The notes: generated by a model not told the origin, from the letters alone. DNA of 64,000 nucleotides from a bacterium UBP14_UBA6098 (GCA_002428525.1 DIWU01000008.1:50441-114440); one strand, 5' to 3'. Numbered from the stretch's first letter, positions 54,994 to 63,340 are shown. A program made the numbers and translations.

Positions 54994-55191
54994 CCTCTCT
55001 CCTTTCGTTTGTGGGTTTCAGCCCATATTGTTAAATGATTATAATTCTAAATTTTAACTAATATATCTCGATATTTACGTTTGCGCAAGGGCATAATATC
55101 ATAACGGCCGTTTGCGAAAAGGTTTTTTGCAAATACACCGTTTTAGATCTTAAACGGAATCGCCCGCCCGCTCCTGTAAATCTCCGAGCGC
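54994..55191. promoter_or_regulatory. Intergenic control region with inverted repeats
   Basis: This is the only sizeable gap in the MutL cluster. It has an AT-rich stretch with TATAAT-like sequence on the minus strand close to the DUF6754-like start, a 20-base near-palindrome CCGTTT-TAGATCTT-AAACGG at 55138-55157, and an imperfect inverted repeat TTTGC...GCAAA at 55111-55133. GTTTGCG occurs twice nearby. These could be operators or a weak terminator for the barrel/KOW gene. Confidence 0.4.
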
Positions 55192-56322
55192 TTAAGTCTC
55201 GATAGTTTCGACATTGGCGCGCGGTATAACCGCCTCGGCGCCGTCCTTGAAACGAACCCTCAGAACACGCGCCTTCGAGCCGCTCTCGAGCACCATAAGC
55301 TCGGGCGGAAGGTCGATGACCTCGCCGAGAACTCCGAAATATGGAACTCTGATAATCCTGACGACACTTCCGATCTCGAGACCGACCTTGGCCTCGGTAG
55401 GCTCGGTGAATCCCGCCGGCGGTTGGGGTTGTGCGATAACCAACTCCGGCCGAATAACGCCTGCGCGGATCTGCGTCGCGCCGTTCATGCTCGCATGTCT
55501 TCCGCGGTATTTTTTGATAAGCTCGAAGGTCCTCTCGGCCATCGGAATATCGCCGAAGCCCTCTGTAACGATGAGTGAGGTGGCGATGTCCTCGGAGCCG
55601 GTGATCGCGACTCCGATGTCCTCGCCGAGTATCTCCTTGAGGTCGCGGTCATCGACGCCGCCGCCGACGATGCCCTTAACGCCGGTCTCGATGGCCTTTT
55701 TGAAGGCCTCGGAGGTGATTCGCCTTCCGCAAACGATTATCTTTCCGCGGTGCTCTTCCTTGACGAGTTCGGCTGTGAGGTCGCAGTTATAGTCGGGGGT
55801 GGCGATGGCGATTTCGCCGAAGCGCTCGCCGCCGATCCCGAAGATACCTTGAATGAAGGTGGCGTTAGCCTCGACGACGACGCCCTCGTTCGGAATAACC
55901 TCCATCACTTGACCCTCGAGATAGGCTGTCATCTCGACAGGAATAGGATTTGCGCGAAGGAGGACATTGCCGGTGACATGGCTGACCGATTCGATATGCC
56001 CGTCGAAGGGCATTTTTATCTGTGTTTTGAAAAAGCCGGTGTTGAAGATGCCCTTGTTTTGGGCGATAACCTGCCCCTTTGAAATCGGCGTATTCATTTC
56101 GACCTTGATGAAATACTGCAGGTCGTCGGGGTCGCAACCGAGTAGGTTGGTGGCGTTGATCGAGTCAACATTGCCCGGAAGCTCCGTCCTCGCAACGACA
56201 TCGTGGGGATTGACCTTGTCGCCCACCTTGACAACGACATCGCCCTTAAGCGGCAATATCCTGCGCTTCTTGACTTTCGTGTATTCGGTGACCTTCAGGC
56301 CGGGGGTGTAAACGTGTCCCAT
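55192..56322 (-). CDS. Barrel/KOW-domain protein next to the MutL-family ATPase
   Basis: The 376-aa protein starts after AAGGAG. The N-terminal ~170 residues are made of lipoyl- or RnfC-like barrel segments (LKGDVVVKVGDKVNPHDVVA, FKTQIKMPFDGHIESVS, VTGNVLLRANPI). The middle (about 170-290) is alpha/beta (KGIVGGGVDDRDLKEILG, VAITGSEDIATSLIVTEGFG), and the C-terminus has a KOW-like turn (VGLEIGSVVRIIRVPYFGVL, GEVIDLPPE). No signal peptide or membrane helix is seen, so it is cytoplasmic. Its start lies 19 bases after the ATPase gene stop, and the two are surely co-transcribed. Function unknown; I infer a direct partner of the ATPase. Confidence 0.8.
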   Translation of the reverse strand: MGHVYTPGLKVTEYTKVKKRRILPLKGDVVVKVGDKVNPHDVVARTELPGNVDSINATNLLGCDPDDLQYFIKVEMNTPISKGQVIAQNKGIFNTGFFKTQIKMPFDGHIESVSHVTGNVLLRANPIPVEMTAYLEGQVMEVIPNEGVVVEANATFIQGIFGIGGERFGEIAIATPDYNCDLTAELVKEEHRGKIIVCGRRITSEAFKKAIETGVKGIVGGGVDDRDLKEILGEDIGVAITGSEDIATSLIVTEGFGDIPMAERTFELIKKYRGRHASMNGATQIRAGVIRPELVIAQPQPPAGFTEPTEAKVGLEIGSVVRIIRVPYFGVLGEVIDLPPELMVLESGSKARVLRVRFKDGAEAVIPRANVETIET

Positions 56323-56341
56323 ATCTTATCTCCTTGAATAA

Positions 56342-58210
56342 TTAGCCTTTAAGGGCGGTTTCGGGATAGACTTCGAGGGCCAGAAGCCACTTCGTAAGGG
56401 CTTCGACCCTTTCCGCCTCGGCCTCGGGGATAATGAGCGGCCGGCCTCTTCCGTCGAGAATAACCCCGACGACGCCTCCGAATATCTCTCTTTCGATCTT
56501 CTTTCCGCTACCCTCGCCGCAGTCGAAGCCGCGCGAGCAATCGAAGGTCAGTTTAGCCTTTTCGCCGATTCCGAGCGGGAATTTCTTCATCTCTCCGAAG
56601 GCGAGCTCGCCCTCGATAACCTGCCCCGTGGGCATCTCGATTTTGTAGCGCCCGACGGTTTGCCCGGGTTTTCCGATCCCCTTCGGAGAGATCGAGTCGC
56701 CGAGGTAGATCAGGCAATCCTTGTGGAATACCTCTGTCGCGGCTTTCGGATGTATCGTCGATAGCACGCCGAGTTGCGGCATCATGAAGATCGAATCCAC
56801 CGCGAGCATTGTCACGCCCTGCGGCTGGAAGGCGTCGAGCAACATCATCGCGGCCTGATTGCGCTTCGGCGCGTGCGATAGGACACCGCCGGAGCCGATA
56901 AGTATATCTAATCCCATAAGGTTTACGAGCGTGTCGCTGTCGGCCTGTTCGAAGGTCTCCGAGATAGTGCGTTTTTTTTGCACGCCTTGGAGGGTTGTCG
57001 CGAAATTCTGATGTTGAATGAAGGCTAACCTAAGCGCCTCGCGCGCGAGGGCCTGCTCGAAGATGAGTGTCTCCATCGCTTGCGGGATCGTTGTCGGGCG
57101 AATCATCTTGTTTTTAACTTGATTGCGAAGCACGACCTCGTCCATCTTGAAGGGCACCCAGCGAAGGACATTCGCGATGCCGGTTTCCTTGAAGACATTG
57201 CTGATCGAATAGCTCATTCCGAGGTTCGCCGAGACGGTGCGGTTGAAGATGGTCTTCGGGTTGTCGATCTCGTTCTCGTCTTTATGGTTATCGTATGAGG
57301 GATTCTTGAACACACTGAAGACATCGGTGGTTGCGCCGCCGATATCGACGCCGAGGACTTGAATGCCCTCCTCGTCGGCGACGCGCTTCATGATGAGCCC
57401 GACCGCGCCCGGAGTAGGCATAATCGGCGCGTCGGCCCAACTCATGAGCTTTTTATATCCGGGGGCCTGCGCCATAACATGTTCCATGAAGAGGTTGTGA
57501 ATCATCTCGCGGGCGGGTTTGAGGTTTTCTTCCTCGAGCACCGGTCGGATATTATCGACGATTCGAAGATCGACCTTCTCGGCCAGTATCTCGCCGACAT
57601 TGACACGGGCGTCGATATTGCCGGCGTAGATCACCGGCAGGTGAAATCCAATTCCGAGGCGGGGCTTCGGGTCGGCGGCGCTGATAAGCTCCGCCAGTTC
57701 GACGACATGGGTTACCGTTCCGCCGTCGATTCCGCCGGAGAGCAGGATCATATCCGGGCGGAGCTGGCGAATTCGCTCGATTTGCTCATGCGCGAGGCGC
57801 TTGTCGTTCGAGGCGATGACATCCATAACAATAGCGCCCGCGCCGAGTGCGGCGTTTTCCGCCGATTTGGCGGTCATACTGCGGACAACACCGGCGACCA
57901 TCATCTGAAGGCCTCCGCCCGCGCTGGAGGTCGAGATATAAATATCGGTGCCGTTTGTGCCGGAGGTAGGCCTCATAATCGTCTCGTCCTCATTGACGAG
58001 TTTTCGGCCGGCCAGCTCCGAGACCTCTGTGACGGCGTTGAGAACACCCATCGTGACATCTTCGAAGGGTGCCTCGACTGTGGTTGGCGCCTCCCCGCGG
58101 ACAACGAGTCTATACTCGCCGTCCTGCAACATAATGAGGATAGCCTTGGTGGTGGTCGATCCGCAGTCGGTTGCGAGAATCACCTTGATATCTTCAGGTT
58201 TCTTGCTCAT
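56342..58210 (-). CDS. MutL/GlmL-family ASKHA ATPase
   Basis: The 622-aa protein has the actin/Hsp70-like nucleotide folds: phosphate-1 motif ATDCGSTTTKAIL (D15-T21), phosphate-2 motif LGVDIGGATTDVFSVF (D289-D296), an adenosine-like glycine motif IGSGGVLSH, and SAGGGLQMMVAGVV near 96-109. This is the glutamate mutase accessory family (GlmL/MutL; not the mismatch-repair MutL). In clostridia GlmL is placed with the mutase subunits GlmS/GlmE; neither gene is here. The neighbours are small membrane proteins, a barrel/KOW protein and a DUF6754-like membrane unit, so the ATPase probably serves a different client. It overlaps the 120-aa gene upstream by 17 bases. Confidence 0.9.
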   Translation of the reverse strand: MSKKPEDIKVILATDCGSTTTKAILIMLQDGEYRLVVRGEAPTTVEAPFEDVTMGVLNAVTEVSELAGRKLVNEDETIMRPTSGTNGTDIYISTSSAGGGLQMMVAGVVRSMTAKSAENAALGAGAIVMDVIASNDKRLAHEQIERIRQLRPDMILLSGGIDGGTVTHVVELAELISAADPKPRLGIGFHLPVIYAGNIDARVNVGEILAEKVDLRIVDNIRPVLEEENLKPAREMIHNLFMEHVMAQAPGYKKLMSWADAPIMPTPGAVGLIMKRVADEEGIQVLGVDIGGATTDVFSVFKNPSYDNHKDENEIDNPKTIFNRTVSANLGMSYSISNVFKETGIANVLRWVPFKMDEVVLRNQVKNKMIRPTTIPQAMETLIFEQALAREALRLAFIQHQNFATTLQGVQKKRTISETFEQADSDTLVNLMGLDILIGSGGVLSHAPKRNQAAMMLLDAFQPQGVTMLAVDSIFMMPQLGVLSTIHPKAATEVFHKDCLIYLGDSISPKGIGKPGQTVGRYKIEMPTGQVIEGELAFGEMKKFPLGIGEKAKLTFDCSRGFDCGEGSGKKIEREIFGGVVGVILDGRGRPLIIPEAEAERVEALTKWLLALEVYPETALKG

Positions 58211-58556
58211 CGGAACTCCTCTTTTTCGCCGATCTCTTCTTCGGCCCGTATTTAGCGTCGGCCTCTTCTATTCTGCGGGCGAGCTGTTCCATCGCCTCGC
58301 GTTTCTGCAGGGCTCGACGAATAATTTGAATCTGCCTAAAATTGAAAATATACACAGTAATTGGTTCGATTAACAGTAAAAACTGGCTCCCGATCCAATT
58401 TAGGGGCTTAAAGCCCTCGATGATCATAAGCGCGGGGGCTGTCATCTGGCGCACTGCGATCTCCTTCGCGAGCTTATCGAACAGCTCGAGTTCCTCCTCG
58501 GAAAGCTCGGTCGCGAACTCGCGATCCCAATCGATATTCCAAAAATCTTCTCGGAT
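58194..58556 (-). CDS. Small membrane protein, apparent AUC start
   Basis: A reading frame of 120 residues runs from 58556 to 58194. The first codons (IREDFWNIDWDREFATELSE, then EEELELFDKLAKEIAV) look like coding sequence, but the frame has no ATG, GTG or TTG there until GTG at 58454, and an in-frame stop lies just upstream. A strong GGAGG (58566-58562) sits five bases before ATC at 58556, so AUC is the likely start. The C-terminal part has one hydrophobic helix (FLLLIEPITVYIF) and a basic, coiled tail (RRALQKREAMEQLARRIEEA ... KKRSAKKRSS). It overlaps the MutL-family gene by 17 bases. If only GTG is used the protein is 86 aa. Confidence 0.6.
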   Translation of the reverse strand: MREDFWNIDWDREFATELSEEELELFDKLAKEIAVRQMTAPALMIIEGFKPLNWIGSQFLLLIEPITVYIFNFRQIQIIRRALQKREAMEQLARRIEEADAKYGPKKRSAKKRSSDEQET

Positions 58557-58568
58557 AGCGGCCTCCGT

Positions 58569-58982
58569 TTATTTATCAGCCTTAAAGGTCTCTTTAACTT
58601 TATCGACAATGAACTGCTTCACTTCGTCCGAGGGCGTCGGGACGAACCATCCTCGGAAATTGTCCATTCGCCGCGGTGTCGGGAAGGGCGATAGAAAGAC
58701 CGCCCTCTTTCCGACATCGACTCGGCGGAACTCGCTCCATTTCCGCGTTCTTGAAAACCCCATGAATTTTTCGCCGATTCCGAGTTCGTCGGCGGAGAAA
58801 TAGGTTTTGAAATAGAACCGAGAGCTGGCAAAAAGCATCAAAAAGAGAGAAACGACCGCGAAGATTATATTATCGGAGGCCAAATAGACCGCGACTCCGG
58901 TCAGGGCGATGATCACCCATCCGAAGACCTTGCGGCCCTTGAACTCGTCCGAGGGGCGGTCTGTCCAAGAGAAATTACTCAT
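58569..58982 (-). CDS. Small membrane protein with PH-like domain
   Basis: The 137-aa protein has a short cytoplasmic start, a helical hairpin (KVFGWVIIALTGVAVYLA and IIFAVVSLFLMLFAS), and a domain of about 75 residues (FSADELGIGEKFMGFSRTRK, WSEFRRVDVGKRAVFLSPFP, DEVKQFIVDKVKETF) with the strand/helix order of bacterial PH-like domains. It overlaps the 66-aa gene by 8 bases and is followed, 12 bases after its stop, by the AUC-start gene. Unknown function; probably part of the same membrane assembly. Confidence 0.78.
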   Translation of the reverse strand: MSNFSWTDRPSDEFKGRKVFGWVIIALTGVAVYLASDNIIFAVVSLFLMLFASSRFYFKTYFSADELGIGEKFMGFSRTRKWSEFRRVDVGKRAVFLSPFPTPRRMDNFRGWFVPTPSDEVKQFIVDKVKETFKADK

Positions 58983-59175
58983 TGTCCCCGAAGCGTTGAT
59001 TTTGCACGCGCGTCACTTCCTCCAGCAGTTCCTCCTGAGAGACTATGCCCTTCTTCACGAGCAGGGTGACCAGTGCCTGATATGTAATATGGTTGCTTGC
59101 GCACAACTGCTCGATTGTGATCTCCCTCTCGGTGCCGTCGGGCGTTCGGATTTTCATAAACGGTTCATTTGTCAT
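58975..59175 (-). CDS. Very small cytoplasmic protein
   Basis: The 66-aa protein has a short beta-rich start (FMKIRTPDGTEREITIEQLC) and two helices (ITYQALVTLLVKKGIVSQEE and LLEEVTRVQNQ) with no membrane segment. The helix pattern 'alvtLLvkKGiISqeEll' resembles that of small proteins carried by many bacteria next to membrane or regulatory genes, but I can name no family. It starts 3 bases after the stop of the binding-protein gene and overlaps the next gene by 8 bases, so it belongs to the cluster transcript. Confidence 0.7.
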   Translation of the reverse strand: MTNEPFMKIRTPDGTEREITIEQLCASNHITYQALVTLLVKKGIVSQEELLEEVTRVQNQRFGDNE

Positions 59176-59178
59176 AAC

Positions 59179-60993
59179 TTACCTGATTTTCTCGGGTTTA
59201 TTTCCATTGAAGCGAACCAGCGAGACATCGACATTCGTGCCGAATTCGTCGAAGGTGATCTTCCCGCTCGGCCCGACGAAATTTCGCGTCGCGGAGAGGA
59301 AATCCCTCTGCTGTTCGGGCGTGATGAGGCCCTTGTCGATTCCGGTCAGGACGAGTTTGGCGCAGTCATAGGCCAGCGCGGCAATCCTCGTGGGCGCCGC
59401 GCCGAAGCTCTTGCGGTATTCATTTGAGAAGGCAGTCCACATAGTGCTCGATTCATCGACCCAGAAATCGTCGGGAACGATTATCGAGCTGTCGAGAAGG
59501 GCGCCGTTCATTGTTTTCAGCTGGTTGATAATCCAGCCGTTTTCGCCCAAGAACCTCGCGCGGATATAATTGAAAGGAACCTGCGGAAGGATATTCACCA
59601 GATCCTCGGAATAGGCCGGAATGAAGAACCCCGGGATTTCGACTATCCATTCGTCCTCGTTGCGAACCGAACGATCCGGCTTGTAGAAACGGCTGTCCGT
59701 CGAGTCGGCATAGGGGAAGGACCTGCGCGCCTCTTCCCAATAGGGCTTCCGAATGCTCTTTAGCTGTTCGGAGAAATCGATTGTGCCCGAGGAATAATAG
59801 GCCACTCCCGACATCTTTGCGCCGAGGGCCTCCACCTCTTTTGCGAAGGTATCGACAGCCTTTCTGCCCACCGCGTCGTCCGGCGCGAGGGCGGAGAAGC
59901 GGGTCAGGCCAAGGGAATCGACGGCGAATCGGGCTAATGTTTTCGCGCCTACCGAGGGCGGCGCGGACAATTGAAACGTGAAGGGCGATATCCCCGCAAG
60001 GCCTTCTTTGCTGGCGGTGGGCATAATGAGCGGAACGCGCTCTTGATCGCAACATATCGCAACGGGCACGGCGACCTCGGACAGAAGCGGCCCGATAACC
60101 GCGATCGGCGCGTGCTTGGCTATCGCCGACTTGCAGGCGTAGGTCGCGACCAGCGGGTCGGCGGAGGTGTTTTCCACTACGATAGAAATATTCTTCTTGC
60201 CGTCGCGGGAGTTTTTCTCGACCGCCATCCGGACGCCGTTCGCGATGGCGAGGCCGAACTCGGCGTAACGCCCCTCTGTCGGTGCGAGCACAAGAATTGT
60301 GATCTTTCCGGAGATCGATGAAGATAACGAATTCGATAAAGCTCGCAGGCTGTCGGTGAATTCGCCCGTTCCCCGCGATTCGAGGCTACGGTTGCAAAGC
60401 TCGAGCGCTCTACGGTTTTCGCCGCGGTGTTGAAAGCGCTTGACCCTGTAGAAATCGACGATCTGGCCGGATACGCCCTCGATACGGCCGGAAAGAAGCG
60501 CCATCTGATCGTCGGTGAGGTATCCCCAAAGCAGATTTGCCGCCGAGGTCATCGCGTTGGTGTGAACCTCGGGATTCGTTACCCCCGCAGTCTTGGCGGA
60601 GGCAAGGAAGGCCTCGGCCGCGCCGACGAGGTCGCCGGAGAAGAAAAGGGCGTTGCCCTGATAAAGCTTCGCAGTCGAAGCGAATTCGCTTTCGGGGAAG
60701 CTTTTAACAAAGTCGGCGAACTCGCGCGCCGCCGGCTCCCATCTGCCCTCTCGATAGGAGCTAAGGGCGACCATAAAGCGCGTCATCGAGTAATAGCCTG
60801 TTCCGCGCGAGTCCATCAGGAGCGTCGTGAAGCTCTCGTGCGCTTGATTGTAATTCGCCTTACGGTAGGTCTCCAGCGCGGATTTAAAAGAACTTTCCAC
60901 GAAGGATGGATCGACCCAGCCCGTAAGCGGACCGGCCGCAAAGACAATAATAGCGGCTGAAAACCTAAGAATGCCTTTTAGCGAGTTCGACAT
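59179..60993 (-). CDS. TPR / periplasmic-binding (LivJ-type) fusion protein
   Basis: I start at the ATG at 60993 (GGAG just upstream; an ATG at 61005 is possible). The 604-aa protein has a signal peptide (residues ~1-25). TPR-like helices follow (about 30-235: KALETYRKANY-like repeats, GRWEPAAREFADFVKSFPES, AEAFLASAKTAGV) and then a branched-chain amino-acid-binding-protein-like domain (about 240-600: KITILVLAPTEGRYAEFG, APIAVIGPLLSEVAVP, VPLIMPTASKEGL). The layout recalls E. coli LpoA, an outer-membrane activator of peptidoglycan synthase, and ABC receptor proteins. No transporter genes are near. It overlaps the carbonic-anhydrase-like gene by 29 bases. Confidence 0.82.
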   Translation of the reverse strand: MSNSLKGILRFSAAIIVFAAGPLTGWVDPSFVESSFKSALETYRKANYNQAHESFTTLLMDSRGTGYYSMTRFMVALSSYREGRWEPAAREFADFVKSFPESEFASTAKLYQGNALFFSGDLVGAAEAFLASAKTAGVTNPEVHTNAMTSAANLLWGYLTDDQMALLSGRIEGVSGQIVDFYRVKRFQHRGENRRALELCNRSLESRGTGEFTDSLRALSNSLSSSISGKITILVLAPTEGRYAEFGLAIANGVRMAVEKNSRDGKKNISIVVENTSADPLVATYACKSAIAKHAPIAVIGPLLSEVAVPVAICCDQERVPLIMPTASKEGLAGISPFTFQLSAPPSVGAKTLARFAVDSLGLTRFSALAPDDAVGRKAVDTFAKEVEALGAKMSGVAYYSSGTIDFSEQLKSIRKPYWEEARRSFPYADSTDSRFYKPDRSVRNEDEWIVEIPGFFIPAYSEDLVNILPQVPFNYIRARFLGENGWIINQLKTMNGALLDSSIIVPDDFWVDESSTMWTAFSNEYRKSFGAAPTRIAALAYDCAKLVLTGIDKGLITPEQQRDFLSATRNFVGPSGKITFDEFGTNVDVSLVRFNGNKPEKIR

Positions 60994-61465
60994 AGCTCTC
61001 CGCATGATGTTTCAAATCCTCATAATCTTTTTCGGTCAATTCCCGCAAGGGCTTAGCCGGAACGCCGGCCACGAGCGATCGAGGGGGAACCTTTTTCCCG
61101 GGGGTGACGAGCGAATTCGCGGCGACTATCGAGCCTGCGCCGATATGAGCGCCGTCGAGAACAACCGCGCCCATTCCTATGAGGCATCGATCCTCGATGA
61201 CACATCCGTGCAAGGTCGCCGAATGGCCGACAGTGACGTCGTCGCCGAGGATCACCGGCTTGCCGCAATCGACATGGACGACGCAAAGCTCTTGGATATT
61301 CGAGCGTTCGCCGATAGTGATCGAGTCGAGATCGGCCCTGAGAACCGCGCCGAACCAAACGCTCGAGTCGGCCTTGAGATGGACATCGCCGATAATCGTC
61401 GCATTCTCGGCGATAAAGGCGGCCTTCGCGGTTTCCGGTGTTTTCCCTTCGAAGTCCCTAATCAT
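60965..61465 (-). CDS. Gamma-type carbonic anhydrase family protein
   Basis: The ATG at 61465 follows GGAGGG; a longer frame from 61498 overlaps the nuclease gene. The 166-aa protein is a left-handed beta-helix with hexapeptide repeats (ATIIGDVHLKADSSVWFGAV, TIGERSNIQELCVVHVD, VTVGHSATLHGCVIED). The three metal-binding His of the gamma-CA family are in place (VHVD, GHSA, LHGC). Like most bacterial YrdA/Paa-type members it lacks the acidic loop of the archaeal Cam enzyme, so activity is uncertain. It overlaps the nuclease gene by 8 bases and the next gene by 29. Confidence 0.9.
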   Translation of the reverse strand: MIRDFEGKTPETAKAAFIAENATIIGDVHLKADSSVWFGAVLRADLDSITIGERSNIQELCVVHVDCGKPVILGDDVTVGHSATLHGCVIEDRCLIGMGAVVLDGAHIGAGSIVAANSLVTPGKKVPPRSLVAGVPAKPLRELTEKDYEDLKHHAESYVELAKRHS

Positions 61466-61931
61466 TAAACCCTCCAAGGATTTGCTTCGGTTCGACACGC
61501 CTCATTCGGGCCTCGAAGCGTTTGCGCTCGTTGTCCTCGAGATCGGCGCTTATTGTAGGAATATCGCTTTTAAGGAATATCGGCGCACCGGCCCGAAGCG
61601 CGAGCGCGATAGCGTCCGACGGCCTCGAATCGACGACGATAAGCTCGTCGCCGCGTTGGAGATAAACGAGCGCGAGGTATGTATTCTCGATAAGTGCGGT
61701 GATGACGACGCGCTGAATCTCGGCATCGAAGCCGCGGATTATATTGAAGATTAGATCGTGAGTCAACGGGCGCGGCGGCTCGGTATTTGTCAGCGAAAGC
61801 GCGATGGAGACCGCTTCGGAGTTGCCGATCCAAATGGGAAGGAGCTCTTCATCGCCCTCGACGCGGAGAACGACGACCATATCGTTAGATTTGGTATCGA
61901 TCGCCATACTTTCGATGATGAGAAGTTTCAT
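61458..61931 (-). CDS. Bifunctional nuclease (BFN / DUF151) domain protein
   Basis: The ATG at 61931 overlaps the DUF3307 stop (ATGA), giving 157 aa. Family features visible are MKLLIIESMAID with MVVVLRVEGDEELLPIWIGN, the central PRPLTHDLI, ENTYLALVYLQRGDELIVVD and SRPSDAIALALRAGAPIF. These match the BFN domain, reported to have RNase and DNase activity in plants and to be conserved in many bacteria, where its role is poorly defined. A short tail (EDNERKRFEARMRRV) follows. Cytoplasmic. Confidence 0.9.
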   Translation of the reverse strand: MKLLIIESMAIDTKSNDMVVVLRVEGDEELLPIWIGNSEAVSIALSLTNTEPPRPLTHDLIFNIIRGFDAEIQRVVITALIENTYLALVYLQRGDELIVVDSRPSDAIALALRAGAPIFLKSDIPTISADLEDNERKRFEARMRRVEPKQILGGFND

Positions 61932-62605
61932 CCTTTTAGAACAACGAATCTTGAGATTAAACCGAGTGAAAAGGCCAGCGCCCAGCAAAAGGGCACGACT
62001 CCGAGTTCTTTCCCCCTAAACCAACCGACCGCCCTCGGAATCAGGAATATAAGGCCGAGCAAAAACCAACCGAATTGCAAACCAATCGCGAAAAGCACGG
62101 CGTTTTCCACCATCGCGAGTTTTCCGCGGCCCGAACCGAGCCCTGTAAACGGTCTCAGGTATTCGCCGGTCACCTCGGCCTTGATCGTCTCGAAGATGAT
62201 CGAACCACCCCAAACTGCGATTATTGCCAGAGAGAGCGGAAGAAAGGCCGGTTGAACCGTGATGACGCGAAATCTGAGCAAAACCGAAACGAGAACGATC
62301 GAACCTATATGAAGCGCTTGATCGCCTAAAAACACAAAGAACGACTCTCGGCCCGAGAGGCGTTGGATATAACTTTTCCCGCAGTCAACGGCGAAATGGA
62401 AGGCGGTGAGTCCGACGATTACGAATAAAACCGTTCGAGAACCGAGGTATTCGCGCAGAGTCACCGCCATCGCCGCCCCGAAAATTCCGGCATGAATAGC
62501 TACTCCCCAAACCTTCCGCTTGGCCAAAATCAATGCGTCGGGCTGGAGAGCAAAATCCGCCGCGACATGGGCGAGAAGTATTCTCCAGAATAACGGGCTG
62601 TTCAT
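61928..62605 (-). CDS. DUF3307 integral membrane protein
   Basis: The 225-aa protein begins with LFWRILLAHVAADFALQPD, the DUF3307 pattern (a His and Asp within the first helix), followed by KRKVWGVAIHAGIFGAAM and further helices with TAFHFAVDCGKS. About six membrane helices in total are visible. Conserved His/Asp residues buried in helices suggest a catalytic or ion-binding role, but no function is established for the family. It lies 7 bases after rplI with no clear ribosome site, and overlaps the nuclease gene by 4 bases. Confidence 0.85.
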   Translation of the reverse strand: MNSPLFWRILLAHVAADFALQPDALILAKRKVWGVAIHAGIFGAAMAVTLREYLGSRTVLFVIVGLTAFHFAVDCGKSYIQRLSGRESFFVFLGDQALHIGSIVLVSVLLRFRVITVQPAFLPLSLAIIAVWGGSIIFETIKAEVTGEYLRPFTGLGSGRGKLAMVENAVLFAIGLQFGWFLLGLIFLIPRAVGWFRGKELGVVPFCWALAFSLGLISRFVVLKG

Positions 62606-62612
62606 GGGCCGC

Positions 62613-63056
62613 TTAGGCGCTAACTACCCAGACACGGATCTGGGGGCGAACCTCTGCGTGCAACTTGATTTCGATGTTATAAACGCCGAGCTGTTTTATC
62701 GGATCTTCGAGTTGAATTGTCTTGCGTTCAATATTGAAGCCCTTTGTCCTCAATGCGTCGGCTATCATTGTCGAAGTGACTGCACCGAAGACGCGATCGT
62801 CCTCGCCGACCTGAACCGGAATATCCACGCTGAAGCCCTCGAGCTTCTCCGCGAGGGCGGAAAGAGTGCGTTTGCGCTTCTCTTCGCGGTTAGAGCGGGC
62901 GGTCTTGATCTGCTCGACACGAGCGAGATTGCCCTTGGACGCTTGAACGACTAAGTTCTTCGGAATAAGGAAGTTACGGGCGAAACCATCGGCAACATCG
63001 ACAACATCGCCGGCATTTCCGAGGCTCTTAACATCTTCTGTAAGAATGACTTTCAT
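62613..63056 (-). CDS. rplI: Ribosomal protein bL9
   Basis: The 147-aa protein has the bL9 N-terminal domain (MKVILTEDVKSLGNAGDVVD, GFARNFLIPKNLV), a long connecting helix (about 45-75) and the C-terminal domain (SVDIPVQVGEDDRVFGAVTS). GGGGGC precedes the ATG. It binds 23S rRNA near the L1 stalk base. It is in the standard rpsF-rpsR-rplI order, 8 bases after rpsR. Confidence 0.98.
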   Translation of the reverse strand: MKVILTEDVKSLGNAGDVVDVADGFARNFLIPKNLVVQASKGNLARVEQIKTARSNREEKRKRTLSALAEKLEGFSVDIPVQVGEDDRVFGAVTSTMIADALRTKGFNIERKTIQLEDPIKQLGVYNIEIKLHAEVRPQIRVWVVSA

Positions 63057-63064
63057 CTTGCCCC

Positions 63065-63340
63065 CTACCGGTATATATCGACTTTGAAGGGCGCAAGCGC
63101 GATGAAACGCGCTCTTTTGATCGCCCTCGCCAGTTGTCGTTGGTGTTTTGCGCAGTTGCCGTTAACCCTACGGGCAACGATCTTGCCGCGCTCGGAAAGA
63201 TACCGTTTGACTATATCGGTATTCTTGTAATCGATAACAATGTCGGGTTCATCGCAGAAAAGACAGGTCTTTCTGCGCGCAGTGAACCGCATCGAACGTC
63301 TCGGTTTACTTCTACTACTATTACTATTGCTCTTGCCCAT
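63065..63340 (-). CDS. rpsR: Ribosomal protein bS18
   Basis: The 91-aa protein has a serine- and basic-rich N-terminus (GKSNSNSSRSKPRRS, encoded partly by an AGT/AGC repeat) and the bS18 core (IDYKNTDIVKRYLSERGKIV, RVNGNCAKHQRQLARAIKRA, FIALAPF). It keeps the zinc-site type: C26-x2-C29 and C63-x2-H66. It overlaps the end of rpsF by 17 bases, with GGGGGAG upstream of its ATG. No ssb gene lies between rpsF and rpsR. Confidence 0.97.
   Translation of the reverse strand: MGKSNSNSSRSKPRRSMRFTARRKTCLFCDEPDIVIDYKNTDIVKRYLSERGKIVARRVNGNCAKHQRQLARAIKRARFIALAPFKVDIYR

Noticed and set aside
56342..58210. DNA mismatch repair MutL
   Set aside because: The motifs are those of the ASKHA fold (DCGSTTTK, DIGGATTD), not the GHKL ATPase of mismatch-repair MutL; the shared name is a coincidence.
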